Positions 18,635 through 28,400 of a stretch of DNA of 64,000 nt are shown one piece after another; the stretch's first letter is position 1, and each line of letters starts with the position of its first letter. Origin of the DNA: Zetaproteobacteria bacterium CG_4_9_14_3_um_filter_49_83 (GTDB lineage Bacteria; Pseudomonadota; Zetaproteobacteria; Mariprofundales; Mariprofundaceae); assembly GCA_002791545.1 (NCBI GenBank), contig PFXG01000033.1:1-64000 (forward strand), written 5' to 3'. The notes below the pieces were generated by a model. The model worked only from the letters and a program-made list of their open reading frames with translations. It ran no database searches and was not told where the DNA came from. Made by a program: the position numbers and the translations under genes.

Positions 18635-20573
18635 TCTCTTCATAGGTAGGGCCATAGCCATACCTCTCATAGTATCCACCATAGCCATGCTTGGTAGAAT
18701 TTTTCATATCCACCATATTGAGCACAACTCCGATAATCGGCACATTAACTTCATTCAATCGTTTCAAACAACGAATTGCCATGTGCTCTGATGTCGAATC
18801 CGAATGAATGACATAAACAACACCGGATACATATTGAGAAAGTACCAGTGCATCACTGACATACTGTACTGGCGTTGAATCAATGATAATTCGATCATAT
18901 TCCTCCTTGAAGGAATCCAGAACCGTTGCAAAACGTTTCGATGAAAGTAATTCGAGTGGATTAGGAGGAATCGTCCCTGCATGGATGATATCAATGCCAA
19001 ATTCTTCATTGTGCTGGATTACGCTATGATGTTCCGCCGTGCCAGCAACCAGTTCGGAGAGTCCGTCATCAGTCAAATCGAGACCAATTTGCTTCTTAAT
19101 CACAGGCCTTCGCATATCCGCATCGATGAGCAATACTTTTTCCATTTTCCCCATTGCAATAGCCAGATTAGCCGCAACCGTAGATTTCCCTTCGCCTGGC
19201 AACGAGGATGTCACCAAAATAACTTTATGCGGATTATCAATAGCCGAGAGCATGATTCCCGTCCGAATCGTCCTGATAGCTTCACTGAAAAAAGGATTAT
19301 CTCCACTTACTAAATTTTTCAACACTTCTTCTCTGGTGATATCCTTGTTCTTAAATTTCACCTGAGGTAATAGTCCCAGTAAAGGCAAGCCCAGTTTAGA
19401 CTCAACTTGTTCAACTGATCGAATTGTAGAATCAAGCATCTCTTGCAAAAAGACCAACCCGACACCAAAGACAAGTGTCAAAACGAATGACACAATCACG
19501 ATCAATTTCTTTTTCGGTTTAATCGGATTCGTTGGAGCAATAGCTTCATCAATGATACGTGCGGTTGCAGTTCGTAATGTGCCGGATTCTTCCGTTTCTT
19601 TTACCCGGCTCAGATATGTTTCGTAAAGCTCTCTGGTAGATGTGACTTCATGCTGTAATTCTTTGAGTTTTATATCCGTGCGTCCCAGCGAACGAATGGC
19701 ATTTTTTCCCGACTGCATCTCACGTTCAGCTTGCGCCAGCTCGGTTTTAGCAGCAATCAGCTTGGGATGTTTCGCGCCATAGCGCTGGCTCAATTCATTT
19801 ACTTTTGCCTTAGCAGCCATTGCCCTGTTGGTCTGCTCGGTTAATTCCTGTGATGTTAGAGCATTTACACCCTGATCGAGATTTACCAGCCCTTCCGCTT
19901 CGATAAATGACTGGAGCTTATTTTCTGCCACAGTAAGTTTTTCTTTAAGCGAAGTTGTTCGCTCCCGCATCCATGATGAGGCTTGGCGGGCCATTTCCAT
20001 ACGGGCATCCAGTGTCTCCTGAATATACATGCGAGCGAGAGTATTGGTGAGAATCGCAGACATCTCAGCCGTGCTCCATCGCACTGACAGTTCAATAAGC
20101 TTGGATTGAGGCACTTCATAAATAGTAAGATTACTTCTCACCGCATCAATTAACGCTTGTTTCGACTCAAGTTGAATACCTTTGTCCTGATCCACGCGAT
20201 TGAACAGAGCATCAATCCACGATGTATCCCCATATTTATCGGTAAGCTCCGTGTTGGCTTCTTGCTCAATCTGAAGCTCTTCAACCAGAGCATTGAGAAT
20301 TTTCCGCGATCTGATGATTTCTTTCTGCGTATTTACATATGCCGACCCGCGTGAATCAACATAAAACAAATCGGCCAGAGAGATGTTTTGAGCCTGCTCA
20401 GGCTCAAGCAACAATACCGCCGTAGATTCATACACCGGCTTCATTGAAAAGACCACAACGGTAGACAATATTGCGACTGCCAAAGCCAGCGTAATTATGT
20501 GCCAAATTCTTCCACGCATGAGTTGCAGGAAATACATCGGGCTCAATTGACTTTGCTCAGCATTCAGTTGCAA
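18627..20573 (-). CDS. polysaccharide co-polymerase/tyrosine autokinase (Wzc type)
   Basis: A 648-residue inner-membrane protein. A Wzz chain-length domain spans both TM segments (HIITLALAVAILSTVVVFSM at about 25-45 and LIVIVSFVLTLVFGVGLVFLQEM near 358-380), with a long periplasmic coiled coil between. The C-terminal BY-kinase domain has Walker A SSLPGEGKST, Walker A' LLIDADMRRP and Walker B VLSQYVSGVVYV region. The last 20 residues are Tyr-rich (YGGYYERYGYGPTYEENG), the usual autophosphorylation cluster. It controls chain length and export together with the Wza-like protein encoded just upstream. Confidence 0.93.
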   Translation of the reverse strand: MQLNAEQSQLSPMYFLQLMRGRIWHIITLALAVAILSTVVVFSMKPVYESTAVLLLEPEQAQNISLADLFYVDSRGSAYVNTQKEIIRSRKILNALVEELQIEQEANTELTDKYGDTSWIDALFNRVDQDKGIQLESKQALIDAVRSNLTIYEVPQSKLIELSVRWSTAEMSAILTNTLARMYIQETLDARMEMARQASSWMRERTTSLKEKLTVAENKLQSFIEAEGLVNLDQGVNALTSQELTEQTNRAMAAKAKVNELSQRYGAKHPKLIAAKTELAQAEREMQSGKNAIRSLGRTDIKLKELQHEVTSTRELYETYLSRVKETEESGTLRTATARIIDEAIAPTNPIKPKKKLIVIVSFVLTLVFGVGLVFLQEMLDSTIRSVEQVESKLGLPLLGLLPQVKFKNKDITREEVLKNLVSGDNPFFSEAIRTIRTGIMLSAIDNPHKVILVTSSLPGEGKSTVAANLAIAMGKMEKVLLIDADMRRPVIKKQIGLDLTDDGLSELVAGTAEHHSVIQHNEEFGIDIIHAGTIPPNPLELLSSKRFATVLDSFKEEYDRIIIDSTPVQYVSDALVLSQYVSGVVYVIHSDSTSEHMAIRCLKRLNEVNVPIIGVVLNMVDMKNSTKHGYGGYYERYGYGPTYEENG

Positions 20574-20606
20574 TGATCACTCCTTACCTTTATCAATAAA
20601 AAAATC

Positions 20607-21362
20607 TCAGAAAAAGCTCTGTTTAACACGAATAGAATCACCTGACTCAATTTTTGTACTCATCACATCATCTTCAACAGCACGCTCAGTCCCATCTTTT
20701 GAAATAATGTCTATTTTTCGCTCTGAGGCTCGTTCTGTAAGCCCGCCGGCCAGAGAAATCGCTTCACGCATCGTCAAGCCCGGACGACAAGGGTAACCAT
20801 CGGGCTTATTCACTTCTCCCGAGATATAAAAAATACTCTTACCCACCGTGATCGAATCCCCGGGGCCAATGGGTGCATCCACGCCCACATTGACTGAAGA
20901 ACGACCCGCTGGCTTTTCATAAACCACATAGAAGCTCTGCCTTGTCGCATATTCCGTGAAACCACCAGCCAGTGACACAGCCTTTCGAATCGTCAAACCC
21001 GGCATAAAGGGATACCCACCTGGCTTTTTCACTTCACCTTCAATAAAAAAAGGTCTGTGCTCAACAATTGAAACATTAACCTGTGGCGATTTAATATAAC
21101 CATCCTGCAAGCCTCGGGTCAGTCTGCTTTCAAGCTCATAAACGGAAACCCCCTCTACATGCACCCTACCCAGAAATGGATAGTTAATAACACCGGTTGC
21201 ATCCAAACGAACCTGCATATTCAGCTCATCTTCACCAAATACATGTATAAGAATCGTATCACCGGAAGCAAGTCGGTATTCCTGTTCGGCCGCATCTATC
21301 CGATCAGCTGAAAACAGCATCACACTCAAAACCAATACAGCAAGAGTTCGCAATAAAATCAT
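20607..21362 (-). CDS. polysaccharide export outer-membrane protein (Wza-like)
   Basis: 251 residues with a signal peptide (MILLRTLAVLVLSVMLFSADRIDA). A Poly_export domain (EYRLASGDTILIHVFGEDELNMQVRLDATGVINYPFLGRV) is followed by two SLBB-like repeats (FIEGEVKKPGGYPFMPGLTIRKAVSLAGGFTEYA and YISGEVNKPDGYPCRPGLTMREAISLAGGLTERA). It forms the outer-membrane/periplasmic channel for polysaccharide. There is no lipobox cysteine at the usual place. The ATG at 21362 has a GGAGG site; a longer frame to 21392 does not. It lies between the beta-barrel gene and the kinase gene. Confidence 0.9.
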   Translation of the reverse strand: MILLRTLAVLVLSVMLFSADRIDAAEQEYRLASGDTILIHVFGEDELNMQVRLDATGVINYPFLGRVHVEGVSVYELESRLTRGLQDGYIKSPQVNVSIVEHRPFFIEGEVKKPGGYPFMPGLTIRKAVSLAGGFTEYATRQSFYVVYEKPAGRSSVNVGVDAPIGPGDSITVGKSIFYISGEVNKPDGYPCRPGLTMREAISLAGGLTERASERKIDIISKDGTERAVEDDVMSTKIESGDSIRVKQSFF

Positions 21363-21461
21363 CTGGCCTCCGTGCCCATTGTTTTCATACAACCATCGGG
21401 TAACAAAGTATCATGGATGAATATCAACACAAGGAAACCCCTATATATTGTTTAGCAGAAA

Positions 21462-22634
21462 TCATAGCCGTTTCTCAAGCGAAATCTTAGTCATATTCTG
21501 TCTGTAGCTTGAATTGAACACATTGGATGTCCGTTCCGAGTAACTGTAAGCGGCGACAATATCGAGTCCGGGTCTAAAGCTATAGTTTATACTTATACCA
21601 GCGCTCAAATCTTTATCTTTTCTCAACAATCCGATAAAAGCATCGTGCTGATACTGTAATTCAGCCAAATGACTCAGGCGTGCCAGCCAATAGTGCTTCC
21701 AGGTAAACGCAATATTCTGGCTCTTGATAAAAATACCTCCACTGCCATCAATCTCTTTTGCTGCATAACCAGTATTCAGCTTCCAAACCGAATACGTCAG
21801 GGGTGCCCACTCCGCTGATGCATCCCAACTGAAATATTGTGATATGGGATAATAACTTGCCTTAAACCTTTTACGTTGCCAACCAAGCTTTATTGTTGCT
21901 GAAGTTATGCTCGATGGCTTCCATGCTACCCCCGTAAAGAATGTAAGTTCATTACTGTCCAGCGTCGATTGAGCCCATCTGTAATCAAGCACTTTATCTT
22001 TCAACTCGAATAAAGCCGCAGTTCTCGCTCCTAAACGGTAGTAGAAGGCCGCGCCGAATTCAAACGTATCGAGATCACGGCCCAGCGTAAGGCTTCGGTG
22101 ATTATCATAACGCCTTAAAGCATATCCGCCTTGCATAACAATACGCCCAGTCGCATGATCACCGCCATAGGTGAATTTCAAATTAGCAGCATTCTCATTC
22201 CACAAATCCGGGGTTGTAAAGCCAGTAGAAAGCCCTGTATATGTTGTCCCTCTGGCATCATGGCTTTTTTTGTATGACATAGCAGTTTCAAGTTTTGCCC
22301 TGTGTGTAAACTCCCTATGAGAGCCAAAATTAATTAAATGATCCGAATATGAATCTCCCTTACTGTCTCTGTATATCCCTCGTTCAAAAGCATAATTCAA
22401 GTTCATATAATTGACTTCACCACCGGCAACAACGTCAAGTGAAGGTTTTGCTACGGTAATATAAGAATAGATAGGCATTGATTCAGCAAAAGTTATGTTC
22501 GAGTCATTTATACCCGTAAGCTCAAAGGCCGGTTTAAACTGTAAGCCGCCCAAATAAAAGCCTTCACCTGATGCATAAGCACTGGCTGAAAACAAGGAGA
22601 GCGTTACTGCCGCAGCGAGCATTATCTTTAGCAT
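21462..22634 (-). CDS. outer-membrane beta-barrel protein of the exopolysaccharide locus
   Basis: 390 residues with a cleavable signal peptide (MLKIMLAAAVTLSLFSASAYASGEGFYLG) and alternating aromatic-rich beta strands over the rest. It ends in ISLEKRL, close to the C-terminal signature of outer-membrane barrels. This is the outer membrane beta-barrel family found in many proteobacterial exopolysaccharide operons next to the export protein (VpsM-like). It may help secretion or anchoring of the polymer. The next gene downstream is the Wza-like protein after about 100 bp. Confidence 0.75.
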   Translation of the reverse strand: MLKIMLAAAVTLSLFSASAYASGEGFYLGGLQFKPAFELTGINDSNITFAESMPIYSYITVAKPSLDVVAGGEVNYMNLNYAFERGIYRDSKGDSYSDHLINFGSHREFTHRAKLETAMSYKKSHDARGTTYTGLSTGFTTPDLWNENAANLKFTYGGDHATGRIVMQGGYALRRYDNHRSLTLGRDLDTFEFGAAFYYRLGARTAALFELKDKVLDYRWAQSTLDSNELTFFTGVAWKPSSITSATIKLGWQRKRFKASYYPISQYFSWDASAEWAPLTYSVWKLNTGYAAKEIDGSGGIFIKSQNIAFTWKHYWLARLSHLAELQYQHDAFIGLLRKDKDLSAGISINYSFRPGLDIVAAYSYSERTSNVFNSSYRQNMTKISLEKRL

Positions 22635-22655
22635 TTCATACCATATTAAACACTA

Positions 22656-23501
22656 TCATCTATGCTCGCGGCTTGATTCATCTCGTTCCCATACGGCGTA
22701 ACCGCTCGACACTGAGATGATTTTTGCCCTGAGACGAGCCATAAGATTGATACACAAATACACAAGCACCTCAGGCCATGTTTGCCATGCACGAAGAACA
22801 CCAGACATCGCTTGCGAATATTTTTTACCATCATTGCCAAAAAGTTCCGGAAATTTCCGTCTTAACTCATACTCACCCAGCCTGCTTCGAGTCTTGATTT
22901 TAATCAGCCCTGAAACATGAGAGGGCGCGGTCACGATAGAAAATACGCCATCGACTGCTCCTCGCTCTTCAGGTGAAAACTGGAGTCGCACATAACCATC
23001 GTCAGCAATAACATCTGGAAATTGCCCGAATCTGCCTCTTCCCTGTTCAGACAGCGCATAAACGCCAACGCCTATCATACCATCACGACAATATGGCAGT
23101 TGTGACCAAATGTTATAGTACGCCCTGACCAACAATGAGGAGTGCGACAAATCCATCTGCATGCCTGGCGAAACTGCCAGCAACTTTCCCTCTGCCAGGA
23201 TTCCTGCCAGCGCAAAAATATCCGTATGAGACAGGCGAATATCCGCATCCATATAGATACGGGGAAATCCATGCACTCTGGAATCTCCGATATTAAGGGC
23301 ATTGGTTTTGGATGGTTTCTCCACCTCAATGCAAGCGATGCGATCACTAAGCCTGCGAACCACATCCGCAGTGCTGTCAGTACAAGCATTACAAATCACA
23401 ACGACTTCAAACTCCCCGGACTCAATACCCGGCAACAAACCGGACAGCGTCGATTGAATGACCCGGGCTTCATTGTGGGCCGGAATGACGATGGAGATCA
23501 A
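22656..23501 (-). CDS. family 2 glycosyltransferase
   Basis: 281 residues with the GT-A fold opening MISIVIPAHNEARVIQSTLSGLLPGIESGEFEVVVICNACTDSTADVVRRL. The DxD-type metal motif is IYMDADIRLS (about residue 90). The end after about residue 245 is basic, with a hydrophobic stretch VLVYLCINLMARL. It overlaps the Alg13-like gene by 4 bp. It should add one sugar to the lipid-linked repeat unit; donor and acceptor cannot be told from sequence. Confidence 0.88.
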   Translation of the reverse strand: MISIVIPAHNEARVIQSTLSGLLPGIESGEFEVVVICNACTDSTADVVRRLSDRIACIEVEKPSKTNALNIGDSRVHGFPRIYMDADIRLSHTDIFALAGILAEGKLLAVSPGMQMDLSHSSLLVRAYYNIWSQLPYCRDGMIGVGVYALSEQGRGRFGQFPDVIADDGYVRLQFSPEERGAVDGVFSIVTAPSHVSGLIKIKTRSRLGEYELRRKFPELFGNDGKKYSQAMSGVLRAWQTWPEVLVYLCINLMARLRAKIISVSSGYAVWERDESSREHR

Positions 23502-23980
23502 ACGGATCTTCCCTCGATAAAATCCCTGATCGTCGTGATCAGCGCAGCTGAAGCGTAAGGCCCGACACCATCACTTGCAGAAAGTGTATTTAAATTCTGC
23601 AGGACAGCCAGCAGCTCCGTTTCATCCATCGCCACATGAATACCCCGTGTTTCCCTGAAGCGGCCAGCCGTGGCAAGCTGATGGTCATTCCTGTGTTCGT
23701 TAAGCGCTGCTTGTCTGGGCAAAATAACAATAGGTTTCTGAAGCTGCAATGCCGTCAGGATCGACCCCATACCGGCATGGGCAATGATGGCTCTCGCCTG
23801 GTCCATATATGCTGTAAATTCATCCGGGGTCAAAAACTGCTGATATTTCAAATGTAAGGGCTTCAACCCGGATGGCCCGATCTGAGCCACCACCTCCTCA
23901 TCGGATGTAGCAGCCCATTCATCAACAGCCTGAATCATACGATCAAAGCTCAATTGAGTTCCGACAGTCACAAAAATCAA
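23498..23980 (-). CDS. Alg13-like (EpsF/PssE) glycosyltransferase subunit
   Basis: 160 residues. It carries the C-terminal GT-B half with FVTVGTQLSFDRMIQAVDEWA at the start and ARAIIAHAGMGSILTALQLQKPIVILPRQAALNEHRNDHQLATAGRF, the nucleotide-sugar binding region of the MurG/Alg13 family. It acts as a heterodimer with the Alg14-like membrane subunit encoded directly upstream (4-bp overlap), so the pair makes one enzyme. A 4-bp overlap also links it to the downstream glycosyltransferase. Confidence 0.88.
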   Translation of the reverse strand: MIFVTVGTQLSFDRMIQAVDEWAATSDEEVVAQIGPSGLKPLHLKYQQFLTPDEFTAYMDQARAIIAHAGMGSILTALQLQKPIVILPRQAALNEHRNDHQLATAGRFRETRGIHVAMDETELLAVLQNLNTLSASDGVGPYASAALITTIRDFIEGRSV

Positions 23981-24432
23981 AGCACACGCCCCTTAAAAAC
24001 CGGACCATCAGCCCTTTCAAGCTCCGGCCACTGGGTCAGCCACAGATCGGCATACGGACCTGCCAGCTCTCCCGACATGGATACCTCTTCGGCATTGGCA
24101 ATACTGTCGAGCCAAAGCGTTCTGGCACAAAAAAATTTAGCCAGACGAACAGCAAAAACACCCGGAGCCGCGCCGGTAGTGATCACAACATCAGGCCGAA
24201 CCCGAATAAACACCGTGAGCAGTTGCAGCAGCATGACAAGCAAGCCAATTTTATCCCAACGGGAAGCATCTCGCACAACAAAACAGCGCGCACCGCCCAG
24301 AGCCTCCTGATATCCATCTATCGTGGTCACGTAACTGACCTGATGCCCTTCAAATGCGGGCCGAAGCCGAAGCAGTTGAATGAAATGCCCGCCACCGGAA
24401 GCCACAGCAATAATCTTTTTAGTCGGTGCCAT
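23977..24432 (-). CDS. Alg14-like (EpsE/PssD) glycosyltransferase membrane subunit
   Basis: 151 residues. The start APTKKIIAVASGGGHFIQLLRLRPAFEGHQVSYVT is the Alg14/PssD signature with the GGGH loop; ARTLWLDSIANAEEVSMSGELAGPYADLWLTQWPELE follows. It binds the acceptor lipid at the membrane and recruits the Alg13-like catalytic subunit encoded next. A 4-bp overlap couples the two genes. It starts 2 bp after the FkbM methyltransferase stop codon. Confidence 0.9.
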   Translation of the reverse strand: MAPTKKIIAVASGGGHFIQLLRLRPAFEGHQVSYVTTIDGYQEALGGARCFVVRDASRWDKIGLLVMLLQLLTVFIRVRPDVVITTGAAPGVFAVRLAKFFCARTLWLDSIANAEEVSMSGELAGPYADLWLTQWPELERADGPVFKGRVL

Positions 24433-24434
24433 GT

Positions 24435-25190
24435 TTATTCGCTGATTAACGCATTGTGAATAAACAGGTAGTTATCTTTTTCAACATGTATGAATTGAAA
24501 CCCCAAGTCTTTTAGCGAGCGAATGACTTTCAACACCCTGAGCAGAGAAACAGGAGAATCGAGTTCCACGCACAGAATTGAAACTTTGATTCTTTCTTCA
24601 ATAAGATTTTGAATAACATTTCTCCATGCTCCCTCAATATCGAGTTTTAGCAAATCTATATGACTATGCCCAAGCTCAGACATGATAGTCGACAGCTTTT
24701 TACATTGTGCGGTGAAATAGTCGTTTGTGCCATGAAGATCAAATGCAGAATGTGAAGTCTGTTCCTTATTGGCGGGCGAATAGAATCGGAGTTCGGTATT
24801 TTCATCCCATACACCCACAGGAAAAAAATGCAGCTTTTCACTGTTATATTCTGAGGACTTCATATATTCGATTGCCCGAGGGGTTGGATCAAAAGAAAAA
24901 ACTCTGGCACCAAACTCTGAAACAAGGCAAAAATCAAAAGATGCATCCGCCCCGACACCTACACAATAACAAATCGAATCGGCTTTCATAAGCAACGTTG
25001 GAACATGCCACCCGCCATAATCTGTACCTAGCCTGACCAAATCTATATCTGATTTTATTGGCGGTGATATCAATGGTAACAGAAGATGAATAAGCTCTTT
25101 ATCCAATTTTCGGCGCACTCTCCAAAGCAGCGCTCCGAAGCGACGAAAAACTTTTATCACAATATTTTCTTGAGACACTGTTAACTCCAA
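24435..25190 (-). CDS. FkbM-family methyltransferase
   Basis: 251 residues. A class I SAM-dependent fold is indicated by the motif VGVGADASFDFCLVSEFGARVFSFDPTPRAIEYM (motif I with an aspartate ending strand 2) and IDLLKLDIEGAWRNVIQNLI, the FkbM hallmark. Such enzymes O-methylate sugars of polysaccharides and antibiotics. The N-terminus is basic and hydrophobic (KVFRRFGALLWRVRRKLDKELIHLLLPLI). Located in the exopolysaccharide locus, it likely methylates a sugar of the repeat unit. Confidence 0.85.
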   Translation of the reverse strand: MELTVSQENIVIKVFRRFGALLWRVRRKLDKELIHLLLPLISPPIKSDIDLVRLGTDYGGWHVPTLLMKADSICYCVGVGADASFDFCLVSEFGARVFSFDPTPRAIEYMKSSEYNSEKLHFFPVGVWDENTELRFYSPANKEQTSHSAFDLHGTNDYFTAQCKKLSTIMSELGHSHIDLLKLDIEGAWRNVIQNLIEERIKVSILCVELDSPVSLLRVLKVIRSLKDLGFQFIHVEKDNYLFIHNALISE

Positions 25191-25223
25191 TAATTCATTT
25201 TTTAGCCATCTTTCCCGGTAACG

Positions 25224-26147
25224 TTACCCTTGCCATTCGCGCCTTCTCCGCCAAATATTTCGCCATGTAGACAGATCTTGACATTTCCCGAAACGAACGA
25301 TGAAGAGCACATAACCAACAAACAGTCTTCGAAAACTCCAAACCGTCAGCATGCTGACCATAAACCAGGAAGTTATACCCCCCCAGTGTTTTTTATAAAG
25401 GCGCGATTTAGCTTGAAACTGACGAACGGTTTGATCCTCTCGAATAGTATCTGACCGGCCCCCATAATGAATGATCGTTGCCACTGGAGTAACCATAGGG
25501 CTGGCACCCATAGCGCGGGAGCGAAGACATAAATCAACCTCCTCTCCATACATGAAAAACGCCGCATCGAATCCAGCCAAACGCTCCCACAAATCACGAT
25601 CAATCATGAAAAAACAACCTGAAACAATATCTACATGCCTGATGCTGTCGCGTTTCCAGGTTGCCATGGATTCAGAATCACACCAACTTGCATTAAGAAA
25701 CAATCGGGAAATTCCTGTTGCACGACAAAAAACGCTCCATGGGGTTGGCTTCCCCCAGCAGGAACCGGGGTTTAAAGTTCCATCTTCAAAGACAGTACGG
25801 CCTCCCCATATATTGCAATCAGGATTTTCCTCTGCAAAAGCAAATAAATGATCGATAGCTCGATCAAGAACAATCGTATCTGGATTAAGAAGCAGAAGAC
25901 GCCTTCCCTGAGCTTCCTTTACCCCTAAATTATTGCCACCGGCAAAGCCCAGATTTTCATCCAGCGCCAGCAAATGTACCTGAGGAAAGTTTTCAAGAAT
26001 GGCCTCTTCCGATTTGTCGGTTGAGTTGTTATCCACAACGATCACTTCGAATTCAACTTCTTTGGTTTCCGCATACAACGAACGAAGACAGTCGACGGTT
26101 AATTCCCGAGTGTTATAACTAACAATAATAATACTCAGATCTACCAT
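25224..26147 (-). CDS. family 2 glycosyltransferase (rhamnosyltransferase-like)
   Basis: 307 residues. The GT-A domain begins LSIIIVSYNTRELTVDCLRSLYAET, with NLGFAGGNNLGVKEAQGRRLLLLNPDTIV (DxD-like D of NPDT) and FFMIDRDLWERLAGFDAAFFMYGEEVDLCLRSRAMG, the ED motif of GT2 family rhamnosyl- or galactosyltransferases. A C-terminal hydrophobic stretch may associate with the membrane. The start overlaps the NodZ-like gene as TGATG. Confidence 0.88.
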   Translation of the reverse strand: MVDLSIIIVSYNTRELTVDCLRSLYAETKEVEFEVIVVDNNSTDKSEEAILENFPQVHLLALDENLGFAGGNNLGVKEAQGRRLLLLNPDTIVLDRAIDHLFAFAEENPDCNIWGGRTVFEDGTLNPGSCWGKPTPWSVFCRATGISRLFLNASWCDSESMATWKRDSIRHVDIVSGCFFMIDRDLWERLAGFDAAFFMYGEEVDLCLRSRAMGASPMVTPVATIIHYGGRSDTIREDQTVRQFQAKSRLYKKHWGGITSWFMVSMLTVWSFRRLFVGYVLFIVRFGKCQDLSTWRNIWRRRREWQG

Positions 26148-27121
26148 CAGTGAAGTATATCCCGAAGTATTCGGGCGATATGTACCCGGAAGTTATATCC
26201 ATCCATATCGATGATGTTTTCTTTAGGGGCTGAAGAAAGGATTGAAGAGATATAAGAAAATGTCGAACCCTTAGGATATACCAGCCAATGACAATATGAG
26301 AGCAGATACATATCGACAAGGGCCTCCACGCCATTCTCAAAGGCATTTGGACATGTGCTATTCTGGTGCATGGGTACCCCGCTATCCGGATACCACTTAT
26401 CAGTTGAAATAACCTTTGGAAAACCGGCTTGAAAGCGGGATAGTACCGACTGATTATCCGTAGCTACAAATATGGTGACATCATCATTGTTTTTACACAA
26501 TCTCTTTACCCTATCCAGATAACGATCAACATTTGCGGACCTATCACTATGTCGCACATGTACCCCGATTACATTACCAGAGAAATTCTCATTTCTAAAT
26601 GCATCGATACGCGCTTTAATTTCTGGTCTTAGTACCATGTAATGAGTCAGCAGATGCCGAAGAATATCATCCACCCTCGCATCCCGCCCAAGTTCAAACT
26701 GCTTGCTCAAAGCTGATTGTAAATCCTGAATCCGATGCGTATATGACCATAAAACAATAATATCTTCCGGATAATCCAAACGCCTGAGGTTGGCAGAATA
26801 TTTGCGATGAATGCGAAAACTACTGTGTTTATCAGGATCATAAGCATGCACCATGCGACTAACAGACCAGTCTAAATGACCTTGCCAAATCTTTGGAAAT
26901 ACTCCTCCATCACTCGGAAGGTTGCCACTCACCTCAACTAAAGGCGTATTAAAATAAGATAAAAACACATTCTCGCCATGCTTTGAGTATGCCTGATCAG
27001 TCCAGTCAATCACCACCTGTCGCCTGGAAAGCAAACCATAAGCAATTCCTGTGACAGCACATAGCATTCGGTTGCCCATCCCGCCCTTTGCCTTAACAAG
27101 TAAGATCTGATTACTTTTCAT
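26147..27121 (-). CDS. NodZ-like fucosyltransferase family protein
   Basis: About 324 residues. The start KSNQILLVKAKGGMGNRMLCAVTGIAYGLLSRRQVVIDW is typical of GT23/NodZ-like or alpha-1,2 fucosyltransferases (the GG-GN motif binds GDP-fucose), and VIGVHVRHSDRS matches the HxRxxD-type motif I of the alpha-1,2/1,6 fucosyltransferases. I chose the ATG at 27121; an in-frame ATG at 27157 lies within the upstream gene. The overlap with the polymerase gene is 11 bp. The donor is inferred; GDP-fucose synthesis genes are not in view. Confidence 0.7.
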   Translation of the reverse strand: MKSNQILLVKAKGGMGNRMLCAVTGIAYGLLSRRQVVIDWTDQAYSKHGENVFLSYFNTPLVEVSGNLPSDGGVFPKIWQGHLDWSVSRMVHAYDPDKHSSFRIHRKYSANLRRLDYPEDIIVLWSYTHRIQDLQSALSKQFELGRDARVDDILRHLLTHYMVLRPEIKARIDAFRNENFSGNVIGVHVRHSDRSANVDRYLDRVKRLCKNNDDVTIFVATDNQSVLSRFQAGFPKVISTDKWYPDSGVPMHQNSTCPNAFENGVEALVDMYLLSYCHWLVYPKGSTFSYISSILSSAPKENIIDMDGYNFRVHIARILRDILH

Positions 27122-28397
27122 TTTCAATGGCCCGCTCCTTTTCAAGGGTTGAAGCAATCAAAGCAAGCATCAGAGTTAAGGAGAATAAAATTTGCCCATA
27201 AGCTGATATGGAGAAGAAGGTTACTGTGAATGAAAACAGTGTTGCTCCAAATGCCCAAACAACTGCAAACTTTACATTCTTTTCATCAAACTTATCGACA
27301 ACCTCATGGACAGCACGAAATGCAACCACAAGCAGAGCAACAAAAAGCAACATCGACGCCAGTCCTCCCTGAGCACCTTGCCATATATATTCATTTGTAA
27401 TATCCCAGAGTCCCCATCCCCAATATGCCGTGCTTGGAGTGCCAAACATCCACCAGTCACTAAAATGTTCAATTGCCATATCAATCAAGTAATAGCGCTG
27501 CCAACCTGTAGAGGATGACAGAATATTCACTTTCGCCAAAAGACTCCATACAGGCCCATTCATCACCAGATGCAAAAAAATCAAAATTGGCACCAAGCTT
27601 ATAAGGATTACTTTAATCGCGCCTCTAAAGCAAACAAACAGCACCCCAATCAATGCCATCATGATAGCCATCAAGCCCGTACTGGTCGCAGTCGTCACCA
27701 CTGTGATTGAAATGAACAAGATACTTAAATTGGCTACAAACTTGCTTCCCATGTATCGATAAGCAAAACATATCGGAATTAAAGTACCCCAAAATACACC
27801 TGCTGTAATCGGATGATTAAAGGCTCCCTGACAGCGCAGCATACCATCCCGGGCATATGTCCTTTCCGGAACACCTCCGAGAATCGAAAACAGATTATGC
27901 CCGGTTTTCCATTCGTATAAAAAAAACAGTGCGACCGGAAAGCTTATTAGCACCAGGCTGCGAACAACATAATACACATCATCCCAACTTCTAAACAGAG
28001 CTCGAAACAATAAATATAAGCCCAGAGAATCAAGCGCGTTACCCAATTTATAGATGAAAACACTAACGCTAAGTTGCCCCATCGTAAAAAAAACAACCGA
28101 AGCCATTGCCAGAGCCATTGAGATATAATCAAGGTTATTGAATTTTACACTGGAGTACTCTCCACGAATAAGAACACGCATTAGGCCAGCCAACACAAGT
28201 ATTCTCAAAAAACTGAAGTCTATACCTGCCAAAACAAGCCTCTGGGCGATTGGAACAAAACATACAAACGCAATAATACTAAAAATAGCTTTTTTCCTGT
28301 TCGCAAAAAGTACAAACAACACGGCAATAAATAACAACGACAACCCCAGCATTGAGACCGAGGTTACCCCGTATTCAGTTAGATTTGTTCCAATCAA
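27111..28397 (-). CDS. O-antigen polymerase/ligase family protein (Wzy-like)
   Basis: A 428-residue membrane protein with about 11 hydrophobic segments. The Wzy_C-type loop includes IDMAIEHFSDWWMFGTPSTAYWGWGLWDITNEYIWQGAQGG. It is the likely repeat-unit polymerase of the locus. The plus-strand homologue at 16325 is a second member, so the division of labour between polymerase and ligase is unclear. It overlaps the NodZ-like gene by 11 bp and is preceded by a methyltransferase gene after 3 bp. Confidence 0.75.
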   Translation of the reverse strand: MIGTNLTEYGVTSVSMLGLSLLFIAVLFVLFANRKKAIFSIIAFVCFVPIAQRLVLAGIDFSFLRILVLAGLMRVLIRGEYSSVKFNNLDYISMALAMASVVFFTMGQLSVSVFIYKLGNALDSLGLYLLFRALFRSWDDVYYVVRSLVLISFPVALFFLYEWKTGHNLFSILGGVPERTYARDGMLRCQGAFNHPITAGVFWGTLIPICFAYRYMGSKFVANLSILFISITVVTTATSTGLMAIMMALIGVLFVCFRGAIKVILISLVPILIFLHLVMNGPVWSLLAKVNILSSSTGWQRYYLIDMAIEHFSDWWMFGTPSTAYWGWGLWDITNEYIWQGAQGGLASMLLFVALLVVAFRAVHEVVDKFDEKNVKFAVVWAFGATLFSFTVTFFSISAYGQILFSLTLMLALIASTLEKERAIENEK

Positions 28398-28400
28398 AGT

